DNA of 64,000 nt, from positions 62,001-126,000 of the forward strand of contig NZ_JAIWPT010000004.1 in NCBI RefSeq assembly GCF_021191695.1. Direction: 5' to 3'. Shown here in pieces: positions 8,662 through 19,183 of the stretch (within the stretch, counting starts at the first letter, position 1; each line of letters starts with the position of its first letter). The DNA is from Proluteimonas luteida (GTDB taxonomy: Bacteria; Pseudomonadota; Gammaproteobacteria; Xanthomonadales; Xanthomonadaceae). The position numbers and the translations under genes are program-made. A model generated the notes under the pieces. The model was given only the letters and a program-made list of their open reading frames with translations. It was not told where the DNA came from and did not search any database.

Positions 8662-10395
8662 ATGCCCGCCGACGAACCGAGTCCGATGCGCCGAGCCCGC
8701 CCCGCCCCAACCCGCCCTGACCGAGGCCTGCGCGCCCGCGGTGCCTTCGCCGCGTCCGCCGTCGCGCTGGCGCTGTCTGGTGGCGCGCTGTCCACCGCGC
8801 CGTTGCCGACCGCCGCGCAGGACACCCGCCTGCCCGACATCGGCTCCTCCGCCGGCACCGTGCTCAGCCCGGCGCGGCAGAGCGAATACGGGCAGATGCT
8901 GCTCAGCCAGCTGCGCAACTACAACTACGTGCTCGAGGATCCGCTGGTCGACAGCTGGCTGCGCGCCACCGGCGTGCGCCTGGCGGCGGCCAGCGACCAG
9001 CCGCAGCAGCCCTTCACGTTCTTCATGATGCGCGACCGCAGCATCAACGCCTTCGCCACGCTGGGCGGCTACATCGGCATGAACGCGGGCCTGGTGCTGG
9101 CCGCGCAGAGCGAGGACGAGGTCGCCGCGGTGCTGGCCCACGAGGTCGCGCACGTGACCCAGGCGCACGTGCTGCGCGGCGTGGAGCGCGCCCAGCGCGA
9201 CCAGGTGCCTATGCTGCTGGCGATGCTCGGCGCGATCGCGGTCGCCTCGCAGAGCAGCAGCAATTCCGCCGACGACGCGGCGATGGCGGTGCTGGCCGGC
9301 GCGCAGGGCCTGGCGATCCAGCGCCAGATCGACTACACCCGGTCCAACGAATCGGAAGCCGACCGCCTGGGCATCCGCACGCTCGCGCGCAGCGGCTACC
9401 AGCCCGAAGCGATGGCGACGATGTTCGAGCGCATGCAGGCGGTGTCGCGGACCAACCAGGGCGGCGACCGCGAACGCCTGCCCGACTACCTGCGCACCCA
9501 CCCGGTGACCACCACCCGCATCAGCGAGGCGCGCTCGCGCGCCGACCAGATGGCCGGCAACAGCGTGCAGGCGGTGACCACCACGCCGCAGGGCAGCCGT
9601 TCGGAGCGGGTGCCGCTCGACGGCGCGATCGACGCGTCGCTGCGCATCGCCGACAACCCCATGCTGCCCGCTTCGCTGCGGGTGTCGGTCACCGGCGGCA
9701 ATGCGCCCGATGGCGCCCAGTTCGGCTGGGCCCGCGAACGCCTGCGGGTGCTGAGCGCCGATACCGCGGCCGCCGCGATCCGGGAATACGAGGCGATGCG
9801 CCGCACCGCGCCGCTGACCGACGCCCAGCGCTACGGACTGGCGGTCGCGCGCCTGCGCAACAACGACGCCGACGCCGCGTCGAAGACGCTGGCCGAGCTG
9901 CTGGGCGAGTATCCCGGCGACGTCTGGCTGTCGGTCACCCTGGCCGAGGCCGACGCCCGCGCCGGACGCGGCGTCGCCGCCGACCACCGCTTCGAGGCGC
10001 TGCTCGACCGCATGCCGCGCAACCCGGCCGTCGTGCTCAGTTACGCGATGGTGCTGGCCGAGCGCAACACGCCCGAGGCCGGGCGCCGCGCCCAGGAAAT
10101 CCTGCGGCCGCTGCTCAACGCCTCCGGCAGCGACCCGGTGTTCCAGCGCAGTTTCGCCCGGGCCAGCGAGATGGCCGGCGACCCGGTCCGGGCCGGCGAG
10201 GCCTGGGCCGAGGCCGCGTTCCTCGGCGGCCGCCCGGAGCAGGCGCTGGTCCAGCTCAACACCCTGAAGAAGCGCGACGACCTGGATTATTACGCCCGCG
10301 CGCGGATCGACGCCCGGATCGCCTCGATCACGCCCACCGTCCTGGAACTGCACCGCCAGGGCATCCGCGACGAAGACCTGCGCCGCCGCCGCTGA
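8662..10395 (+). CDS. bepA: M48 family metalloprotease with TPR repeats (BepA/YfgC-like)
   Basis: A 577-residue periplasmic protease/chaperone of the BepA type, which in E. coli assists or removes stalled LptD and other beta-barrel proteins at the BAM complex. A basic, hydrophobic signal peptide ends near SGGALSTAPLPTAAQ (residues about 39-53). The zinc motif HEVAH lies at 160-164 and the third ligand is in NESEADRLGIRT (about 229-240). The C-terminal third (from about residue 370) is helical TPR-like sequence. A second ATG at 8686 would also leave a good signal peptide, so the start is uncertain by eight residues. The gene is divergent from the glutaredoxin gene and followed by phoB. Confidence 0.9.
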   Translation: MPADEPSPMRRARPAPTRPDRGLRARGAFAASAVALALSGGALSTAPLPTAAQDTRLPDIGSSAGTVLSPARQSEYGQMLLSQLRNYNYVLEDPLVDSWLRATGVRLAAASDQPQQPFTFFMMRDRSINAFATLGGYIGMNAGLVLAAQSEDEVAAVLAHEVAHVTQAHVLRGVERAQRDQVPMLLAMLGAIAVASQSSSNSADDAAMAVLAGAQGLAIQRQIDYTRSNESEADRLGIRTLARSGYQPEAMATMFERMQAVSRTNQGGDRERLPDYLRTHPVTTTRISEARSRADQMAGNSVQAVTTTPQGSRSERVPLDGAIDASLRIADNPMLPASLRVSVTGGNAPDGAQFGWARERLRVLSADTAAAAIREYEAMRRTAPLTDAQRYGLAVARLRNNDADAASKTLAELLGEYPGDVWLSVTLAEADARAGRGVAADHRFEALLDRMPRNPAVVLSYAMVLAERNTPEAGRRAQEILRPLLNASGSDPVFQRSFARASEMAGDPVRAGEAWAEAAFLGGRPEQALVQLNTLKKRDDLDYYARARIDARIASITPTVLELHRQGIRDEDLRRRR

Positions 10396-10430
10396 GTCCC
10401 GCAGGCGGCGGTGATTGCATTCCGGCGACG

Positions 10431-10459
10431 GTGTCACCAACCGGTCACAAAACTGTCGT
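10431..10459 (+). promoter_or_regulatory. Triple PHO-box repeat upstream of phoB
   Basis: Three 7-base direct repeats start at 10431 (GTGTCAC), 10442 (CGGTCAC) and 10453 (CTGTCGT), exactly 11 bases apart; the last two are separated by AAAA. This matches the PhoB-binding consensus of CTGTCAT repeats with a 4-base AT-rich spacer. A -10-like TGTAAT overlaps the end of the third repeat. It implies autoregulation of phoB under phosphate starvation. Confidence 0.85.
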
Positions 10460-10498
10460 GTAATGGCGGTGCCATCCGGCCAGACAGGTGATCCGTCC

Positions 10499-11188
10499 AT
10501 GCAGAAGCGCATCCTCATCGTCGACGACGAACCGGCCATCCGCGACATGGTGGCGTTCGCGCTGCGCAAGGGCGAGTTCGAGCCGATGCACGCGGCCGAT
10601 GCGCGCGAGGCGCAGTCGGCGATCGTCGACCGGGTCCCGGACCTGATCCTGCTCGACTGGATGCTGCCCGGCACCAGCGGCCTGGAACTGGCGCGACGCT
10701 GGCGCAAGGAGCCGCTGACCCGCGACATCCCGATCATCATGCTGACCGCGCGCGGCGAGGAGAATGACCGCGTCGGCGGCCTCGAGGCGGGCGTGGACGA
10801 CTACGTGGTCAAGCCGTTCTCGGCGCGCGAGCTGCTGGCGCGGATCCGCGCGGTGATGCGCCGTGCCCGCGACGACGACGAGGACGGCAGCGTCAGCGTC
10901 GGCGAGCTGCGCATCGACGGCGCCGCGCACCGGGTGTTCGCCGGCGGCGAGCCCATCACCATCGGCCCGACCGAATACCGGCTGCTGCACTTCTTCATGA
11001 CCCACCCGGAACGCGTGTACTCGCGCTCGCAGCTGCTCGACCACGTCTGGGGCGGCAGCGTCTACGTCGAGGAGCGCACGGTCGACGTGCACATCCGCCG
11101 GCTGCGCAAGACCCTCGAACCCAGCGCACTGGACGGCATGGTGCAGACGGTGCGGGGATCGGGATACCGGTTTTCGGCCTCCGTGTGA
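10499..11188 (+). CDS. phoB: Phosphate regulon response regulator PhoB
   Basis: A 229-residue OmpR/PhoB-family regulator. The receiver domain (1-120) has the acidic pocket D9/D10, phospho-acceptor D53 ([10 protein letters not shown]), T83 and K105 (VVKPFSAR). The winged-helix DNA-binding domain (about 130-229) ends [20 protein letters not shown]...VRGSGYRF, typical of PhoB. The ATG at 10499 begins [10 protein letters not shown], directly at the first receiver strand. The gene sits behind PHO boxes and ahead of phoR, which supports the assignment over other OmpR-family members. It should activate phosphate-scavenging genes, including the predicted target at 16592-16620. Confidence 0.95.
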   Translation: MQKRILIVDDEPAIRDMVAFALRKGEFEPMHAADAREAQSAIVDRVPDLILLDWMLPGTSGLELARRWRKEPLTRDIPIIMLTARGEENDRVGGLEAGVDDYVVKPFSARELLARIRAVMRRARDDDEDGSVSVGELRIDGAAHRVFAGGEPITIGPTEYRLLHFFMTHPERVYSRSQLLDHVWGGSVYVEERTVDVHIRRLRKTLEPSALDGMVQTVRGSGYRFSASV

Positions 11189-11400
11189 CCGGGACGTCGC
11201 GCGCCGGCGCGCTTCGCGCTCCCAGCGGCCGTCGGCGCCACATCCGGCCCCGCGGCGCGCCACCGCCATGACGCGTACCGGGATGCCCCGGACAGCCGCG
11301 GGCATCCGCTTTCCACGCAACCGCACAAGCGCACGCCGGCGCATCGCCGCCGCGCACGCTGACGCAGACCTGTCACGCCACATTGCCTAGACTTGCCCCC

Positions 11401-12725
11401 ATGCCACCCCGCATCCGCGCCGCCTGGACCCGCACCCTGCTGCAGCTCGCCGCGATCCTCGCCGCCGCGATCGTCGTCGGCGCATTGCTCGGGCAGGTGT
11501 GGATGGCGCTGGCGCTGACCGCGCTCGGCGTCGTCGCCTGGCACTACTGGAAGCTCTACGACCTGCTGACCCGGTTGACCTCGCGGCGCCGCGTGCCGCC
11601 GCCGCAGGGCGACGGAGTGTGGCAGGAAACCGACCGCCTGCTGCATCGCGGCCAGCAGGACATGCGCGCGCGCAAGCGGCGCCTGATCGCCATGCTGCGC
11701 GCCTACCGCGCGGTCGCCACCGCGCTGCCGGACGCGGTCGTCATCGTCGACCGCAATTCCCAGCGCGTGCGCTGGTTCAACCGCGCGGCGACGACGCTGC
11801 TGGGCATGCGCCATCCGCGCGACCTGGACAAGCCGGTCGGCGACTGCCTGCAGCCGCTGCCGGTCTCGCACTGGCTGGCGCAGGGCCGGCGCGCCGAACC
11901 GATGCTCGACGTCCCCTCGCCGTTCTCGTCGGGCACGCGCCTGGACCTGCGCCTGATCCCCTACTCCGAGGATCTGTGGCTGCTGCTGGCGCGCGACGTC
12001 ACCAAGCTGGTGAAACTGGAGCAGATGCGGCGCGATTTCGTCGCCAACGTTTCCCACGAGCTGCGCACGCCGCTGACCGTCGTGCACGGCTACCTCGACA
12101 TGCTCGACCCCGCCGAGCAGCCGGACTGGGCGCCGATGCTGCAGGAGATGCAGCACCAGTCGACGCGGATGACCCAGCTGGTCGAGGACCTGCTGACCCT
12201 GTCGCGGCTCGAGGCGCAGGACAGCATCGGCAACGAGACGGTGTCGATGGCCTCGATGCTGGCGTCGTTGCGGCGCGAGCTGGAAATGCTCAGCCAGGGC
12301 CGCCATACCATCAGCGTCGAGGACGGCGCCGGCACCGACCTGTCCGGCTCCATCCGCGAGTTGCACAGCGCGTTCTCCAACCTGGTCAGCAACGCGGTGC
12401 GCTACACCCCGGCCGGCGGCCGCATCGCGATCCGCTACGATGCGACGCCCGACGGCGGCGCCGTGCTGTCGGTCGAGGATTCCGGCTACGGCATCCCGCC
12501 CGCGCACCTGCCGCGCATCACCGAGCGCTTCTACCGCGTCTCGACCAGCCGCTCGCGAGAATCCGGCGGCACCGGGCTGGGGCTGGCGATCGTCAAGCAC
12601 GTGCTGCACCTGCACCAGGCCCGGCTGGAGATCGACAGCGAAGTCGGGCGCGGCAGCCGCTTCGCCTGCGTTTTCGGACCCGAGCGGGTGCGCCCGCGCG
12701 AGACTTCCTTCCATGGAGCGACCGT

Positions 12726-12729
<4 letters not shown>
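11401..12729 (+). CDS. phoR: Phosphate regulon sensor histidine kinase PhoR
   Basis: A 442-residue membrane kinase that phosphorylates or dephosphorylates PhoB. One hydrophobic segment pair near residues 11-48 anchors it, with no real periplasmic domain, as in E. coli PhoR. A PAS domain follows (about 95-200: ALPDAVVIVDRNSQRVRWFNRAA). The HisKA box RRDFVANVSHELRTPL has the phospho-accepting H219. The HATPase domain shows NLVSNAVRYTP, DSGYGIP and GTGLGLAIVKHVL. An in-frame TTG at 11383 is an alternative start. The last codons overlap the GTG start of ppk1 by four bases, so translation of the two is coupled. Confidence 0.94.
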
Positions 12730-14882
<2,153 letters not shown>

Positions 14883-15000
14883 GCCCGGCGGCAACGCGAT
14901 GCCCGGGCCCGTCGCGGCCGCGGGCCGGGCGCCATGCATTACCATGCGGAACCCCACCGCAACGCGGCGCGGCCTCCGCTGTGCGCCCCGCAGGAATCCG

Positions 15001-16545
15001 ATGACCGGCCAGCAAACGTTCGCACTCGCCGAGGCCATGACCCCGCCACTGGAAGACGGCGACATGCTCGCCGCGATCGACCTGGGGTCCAACAGTTTCC
15101 ACATGATCGTCGCCCGCTACACGCTGGGCCAGGTCCGCATCATCGACCGCCTGCGCGAGACCGTGCGCATGGCCGAGGGACTGGACGCGCGCGGCGGCCT
15201 GTCGCCCGAGGTGCGCCAGCGGGCGTTGCAGTGCCTGTCGCGCTTCGGCCAGCGCATCCGCGACATCCCGCCGCAGCGGGTGCGCGCGCTGGCCACCAAC
15301 ACCGTGCGCAAGCTGGCCGCGCCGCAGGCCTTCCTGGTGCCGGCCGAGACCGCGCTGGGTCACGCGATCGAGGTGATCTCCGGCCGCGAGGAAGCGCGCC
15401 TGATCTACCTGGGCGTCGCCCACGCGCAACCGCCGAAGCCGGACCAGCGGCGGCTGGTGATCGACATCGGCGGCGGCTCGACCGAGTGCATCATCGGCGC
15501 GGGCACGCGCACCCTGGAGCGCGAGAGCGTGCAGGTCGGCTGCATCGCCAGCACCCGGCGCTTCTTCGCCAACGGCAAGCTGACCAAGAAGCGCTGGCGC
15601 GAGGCACGGGTCGAGGTGGCGGCCGAGTTCCAGCAGTTCGCCAGCACCTATCGCGCGCTCGGCTGGCAGGAAGTGGTCGGCGCATCGGGTACCAACAAGG
15701 CGATCGGCGAGATCTGCGCGGCGATGAAGCTGACCAAGGGCGCGGTGACCGCCGAGGCGATGCCGCTGGTCCGCGACCGCCTGCTGGAGGCCGGGCACAT
15801 CGACGCGATCGCCCTGCCCGGCCTGTCCGACGACCGCCGGCCGATCATCGCCGGCGGCATCCTGGTGCTCGAGGCCGCGTTCGACGTGCTCGGCATCGAG
15901 CGCATGCAGGTCAGCAAGGCGGCGATGCGCGAGGGCGTGCTGCAGGACATGCTCGGACGCGGCGGCGAGGACGACCCGCGCGAAGCCTCGATCGAGGCGC
16001 TGATCCAGCGCTACGGCATCGACGATGCGCAGGCGACGCGTGTCGAGAGCACCGCCTTGCGGCTGTTCGACCAGGTCGCGCGCGACTGGGCGCTCGACGG
16101 CGACAACCTGCGCATGCTGGCATGGGCCGCGCGCGTGCACGAGCTGGGACTGGTCATCGCCCACAGCCAGTACCACGTGCACGGCGCCTACGTGCTGGAA
16201 CATTCCGACATCGCCGGTTTCTCGCGGCAGGAACAGCAGTTCCTCGCCGCGCTGGTCCGCTGCCACCGGCGCAAGGTGCCGAAATCGGCGTTCGACGCCC
16301 TGCCCGAACGCCTGCTGTCGGCGGCGCGGCGCAGCGCGGCGCTGCTGCGGCTGGCGGTGCTGCTGCATCGCAGCCACGAGGCCGAGACCATCCCGCAGCT
16401 GGACGCGAGCGCCGAAGGCAACCACCTGCGCGTGCGCTTCTCGCGACGCTGGCTCGACAGCCTGCCGCTGCTGCGCGCCGACCTCGACGGCGAACACCAG
16501 GACATCGCCGCGCTCGGCATTACCCTGGACCTGGGCGCCGACTGA
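15001..16545 (+). CDS. ppx: Exopolyphosphatase Ppx/GppA family
   Basis: A 514-residue actin-fold phosphatase that removes terminal phosphate from polyphosphate and may also hydrolyse pppGpp. The N-terminal ATPase-like domain shows the phosphate-1 loop AAIDLGSNSFHMIVARY, the phosphate-2 loop VIDIGGGSTECIIG and VVGASGTNKAIGEI. The C-terminal HD-type domain begins about residue 330. Length matches E. coli Ppx (513). The ATG at 15001 is preceded by AGGA; longer in-frame starts upstream lack a ribosome site. It lies 118 bases after ppk1, giving the usual kinase/phosphatase pair for polyphosphate turnover. Confidence 0.94.
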   Translation: MTGQQTFALAEAMTPPLEDGDMLAAIDLGSNSFHMIVARYTLGQVRIIDRLRETVRMAEGLDARGGLSPEVRQRALQCLSRFGQRIRDIPPQRVRALATNTVRKLAAPQAFLVPAETALGHAIEVISGREEARLIYLGVAHAQPPKPDQRRLVIDIGGGSTECIIGAGTRTLERESVQVGCIASTRRFFANGKLTKKRWREARVEVAAEFQQFASTYRALGWQEVVGASGTNKAIGEICAAMKLTKGAVTAEAMPLVRDRLLEAGHIDAIALPGLSDDRRPIIAGGILVLEAAFDVLGIERMQVSKAAMREGVLQDMLGRGGEDDPREASIEALIQRYGIDDAQATRVESTALRLFDQVARDWALDGDNLRMLAWAARVHELGLVIAHSQYHVHGAYVLEHSDIAGFSRQEQQFLAALVRCHRRKVPKSAFDALPERLLSAARRSAALLRLAVLLHRSHEAETIPQLDASAEGNHLRVRFSRRWLDSLPLLRADLDGEHQDIAALGITLDLGAD

Positions 16546-16591
16546 GCGGCGTGCATCCCGCGGGACGGCTCCCCGGTCCGCCCTGCGCACG

Positions 16592-16620
16592 CTGTCACCG
16601 CGGCGTCACCCCGCTGTCAT
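16592..16620 (+). promoter_or_regulatory. Triple PHO-box repeat upstream of the glycosyltransferase/PAP2 pair
   Basis: Repeats CTGTCAC (16592), GCGTCAC (16603) and CTGTCAT (16614) are exactly 11 bases apart, the same geometry as the site upstream of phoB. The last repeat ends 54 bases before the ATG at 16675. Two of the three units match the PhoB consensus at six or seven of seven positions. Confidence 0.85.
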
Positions 16621-16674
16621 CGCCGCGGCACGTGCGGGCGCCAGCATGCCGGCATCAGCACAGCGGATGGACCG

Positions 16675-17862
16675 ATGCGCTACGCGATCGTCACCGACAC
16701 CTATCCGCCGGACGTCAACGGCGTGGCGTTGACGCTGCAGTCGTATGCCCGCGGCCTGCGCGAACGCGGGCATGCGGTCGAGGTGATCCGCTCCGCGCTG
16801 CACGGTGAATCGCCCGGCCAGGACCAGGACACGCTGCGCATCCGCAGCCTGCGGCTGCCGTTCTATCCGACGCTGCGGCTGGCATGGCCGGCCGGCCGGC
16901 GCCTGCGGCGCCACTGGCGCCGGGCGAAGCCGGATGCCGTCTACGTCGCCACCGAAGGCCCGCTGGGCTGGTCCGCCATCCGTGCCGCCCGCGCGCTCGG
17001 CATTCCGGTGGTGACGGCGCTGCATACGCGCTTCGACCTGTACATGGCCGACTACGGCATGCCGTGGCTGCAACCGGTCGCGGTGCGCTGGATGCGCCGC
17101 TTCCACAACCGCGCCGACACCACGCTGGTCGCGACCCAGGCACTGGCTGAATTCCTGCTCGGACACGGGTTCGGCCGGGCCGTGGTGCTGGCGCGCGCGG
17201 TCGACACCACGCAGTTCGCGCCGGCGCACCGCGATGCCGCGCTGCGCGCCGCCTGGGGCTTGGCCCCCGGGGCGTTGGCGGTCGTGCATGTCGGCCGCAT
17301 CGCCGCGGAAAAGAACCCGGACCTCGCGGTCCGCGCCTTCCGCGCCCTGCAGGCGCAGCGCCCGGACGCGCGCCTGGTGTGGATCGGCGACGGACCGCTG
17401 CGCGCCGGCCTCGAACGCGCGCATCCGGACTTCGTGTTCTGCGGCATGCGCCGCGATGCCGACCTCGCCCGCCACTTCGCCAGCGGCGACCTGTTCCTGT
17501 TTCCCAGCCGCAGCGAAACCTTCGGCAACGTGGTGCTGGAATCGATGGCCTGCGGCGTGCCGCTGGTCGCCTTCGACCACGGCGCGGCCTCGGAGTACCT
17601 GTGCGACGGCCTGCACGGCGCGAAGCTGGCCTGCGACGACGACGCCGGCTTCGTCGCCGCGTCGCTGCAGCTGGCCGGCGACGACGAGCGGCGGCGCGCG
17701 ATGGGCCTGGCCGCGCGCGAATCGGTGCTGCGGCTGACGCCGGACCGGGTCGCCGCCGATCTCGATGCGCTGCTGTCGGCGCTGCCGCCGGCCGGCCGGC
17801 CGGCAGCGGCGGTCGCGCCATCCGTTTCCTCCCCGCAGGACGCCACCCATGCACGCGCCTAG
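16675..17862 (+). CDS. Glycosyltransferase family 4 (MgtA/PimB-like), predicted Pho regulon member
   Basis: A 395-residue GT-B glycosyltransferase. The N-terminal half starts MRYAIVTDTYPPDVNGVALTLQSYARGL, the usual acceptor-side glycine loop. The C-terminal half has the donor-binding pieces VVHVGRIAAEKNPDLAVRAF and the EX7E motif in FPSRSETFGNVVLESMACG. It resembles enzymes often annotated as GDP-mannose-dependent alpha-mannosyltransferases and also glycolipid synthases; the donor cannot be fixed by eye. It sits behind a triple PHO box and overlaps a PAP2 phosphatase gene by 14 bases. That suggests making phosphorus-free glycolipids from diacylglycerol when phosphate runs out. That role is inference. 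Confidence 0.85.
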   Translation: MRYAIVTDTYPPDVNGVALTLQSYARGLRERGHAVEVIRSALHGESPGQDQDTLRIRSLRLPFYPTLRLAWPAGRRLRRHWRRAKPDAVYVATEGPLGWSAIRAARALGIPVVTALHTRFDLYMADYGMPWLQPVAVRWMRRFHNRADTTLVATQALAEFLLGHGFGRAVVLARAVDTTQFAPAHRDAALRAAWGLAPGALAVVHVGRIAAEKNPDLAVRAFRALQAQRPDARLVWIGDGPLRAGLERAHPDFVFCGMRRDADLARHFASGDLFLFPSRSETFGNVVLESMACGVPLVAFDHGAASEYLCDGLHGAKLACDDDAGFVAASLQLAGDDERRRAMGLAARESVLRLTPDRVAADLDALLSALPPAGRPAAAVAPSVSSPQDATHARA

Positions 17863-18379
17863 CCGCCTGCAGCGCCACGACGCCGGCTGGTGCCTGCTGG
17901 CCAACCGCGCCTGCGCGCGCGGCGGAATCCGCCGCTACTTCGCGACCGTCAGCCGGCTCGGCGACGGCGTGTTCTGGTACCTGCTGATGGGCCTGCTGGT
18001 GATCGCCGACGGCCTCGACGGACTCTTCGCCGCGGCCCACATGGCCGCGACCGGCGGCGTCGCGCTGCTGCTGTACAAGCGGCTCAAGCGCTGGACCCGG
18101 CGGCCGCGGCCGTTCGCCGCCGACGGCCGCATCCGCGCCTGGGTCGCGCCGCTGGACGAGTTCAGCTTCCCGTCCGGGCATACGCTGCATGCGGTCGCGT
18201 TCTCGATGGTCGCCGTCGCCCACTACCCGGTGCTGGCCTGGCTGCTGGTGCCCTTCGCGACCAGCGTCGCGGTCTCGCGCGTGGTGCTGGGCCTGCACTA
18301 TCCCAGCGACGTGCTGGCGGCAACCGCGATCGGCAGCGCGCTGGGCGGCGCGTCGTTGTGGCTGGCGGGGATCGTCTGA
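17849..18379 (+). CDS. PAP2 superfamily phosphatase
   Basis: A 176-residue membrane phosphatase. All three PAP2 motifs are present: KX6RP (KRWTRRPRP), PSGH (SFPSGHTLHAV) and SRX5HXXXD (SRVVLGLHYPSD), with four or five hydrophobic segments around them. Such enzymes dephosphorylate phosphatidate, undecaprenyl pyrophosphate or related lipids on the outer face of the inner membrane. The ATG at 17849 lies inside the end of the glycosyltransferase gene, with AGGA upstream, so the two are translated together and share the PHO-box promoter. Conversion of phosphatidate to diacylglycerol for the partner enzyme is a reasonable but unproven reading. Confidence 0.88.
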   Translation: MHAPSRLQRHDAGWCLLANRACARGGIRRYFATVSRLGDGVFWYLLMGLLVIADGLDGLFAAAHMAATGGVALLLYKRLKRWTRRPRPFAADGRIRAWVAPLDEFSFPSGHTLHAVAFSMVAVAHYPVLAWLLVPFATSVAVSRVVLGLHYPSDVLAATAIGSALGGASLWLAGIV

Positions 18380-18491
18380 CACGCGCCATGCGGGACGGGT
18401 CGCGACCCGCGCTGCGGCTTCGACCGGCGATTGCCTGGCCGGTCATGACCCGCCCTGCCGATTCCTTCCGCGGCGCGGGCAAGCGCGATCC

Positions 18492-19100
18492 TCAGCCCGT
18501 CGTTGCCAGCGGCCGTGTCCAGAAGGTCAGCGCGTGCGGCACGTCGCCCACGCCCGCCTCCTGCCAGCGCAGCAGCATGGTCATCCCCGGCTGGCGCACA
18601 TAGCCGCGCTTGCGCCAGAACGCGCTGTTGTCGCGATGGCCATCGGGGCGCCTCGGGTCGCCGGCGTCGCGGTCGACGGCGGCGAAGGCGGTCAGGTCGA
18701 AGCCGCCGAGCGCGCGCGCATGCGCCTCGCGCGCATCGAAGAACGCGTGGCCGATGCCGTGGCCGCGCCAGTCCGGCAACAGCACCGATTCGCCGAAGTA
18801 GAACACCCGCTCGACGGCGACGTCCTGTGCGGCGAACGGCGCCTGGAACGCGGCATCGTCATCGACCAGCGGCAGGCCGGTCGAGGCACCGACGACCGCG
18901 TCTCCATCGAACGCGAGCACGAACACGCTGCGCGGCGAGCGCGCGTAGGCGGCCAGGTAGCCGCGCTCGTAATCGGGATCGCCGGCGTAGAGATACGGCC
19001 AGTCGCCGAACACGCGCATGCGCAGCCGCGCGACATCGTCGAGGAACGGCTGTATCGCCTCGCCGGACAGCACGCGCAACGTGGGAACGGAACGGCTCAT
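18492..19100 (-). CDS. GNAT family N-acetyltransferase
   Basis: A protein of about 202 residues with a GNAT fold. The acetyl-CoA loop is seen in FGESVLLPDWRGHGIGHAFFDAREAHA (Q/RxxGxG/A-type, WRGHGIG). The late strand pair AFWRKRGYVRQPGMTMLLRW is usual for this family. The N-terminal part (RLRMRVFGDWPYLYAGDPDYERGYL) is conserved among environmental GNATs of unknown substrate. Two ATGs compete for the start (19100 and 19109, the latter adding MHG); neither has a clear ribosome site. The gene is convergent with the PAP2 gene and follows the creBCD operon on the same strand. Confidence 0.82.
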   Translation of the reverse strand: MSRSVPTLRVLSGEAIQPFLDDVARLRMRVFGDWPYLYAGDPDYERGYLAAYARSPRSVFVLAFDGDAVVGASTGLPLVDDDAAFQAPFAAQDVAVERVFYFGESVLLPDWRGHGIGHAFFDAREAHARALGGFDLTAFAAVDRDAGDPRRPDGHRDNSAFWRKRGYVRQPGMTMLLRWQEAGVGDVPHALTFWTRPLATTG

Positions 19101-19183
19101 GCCGTGCATTCTGGCATGCGTGCCCGATTGATACGCCGGGGCCGCGGACATCGCCGCGGCCCCGGCAGGCAGGTTGCGGGGGC

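Noticed and set aside
11359..11376. Possible PHO box upstream of phoR (CTGACGC, 4 bases, CTGTCAC)
   Set aside because: Only one unit matches well and the next expected repeat (CATTGCC) does not. phoR is more simply read from the phoB promoter.
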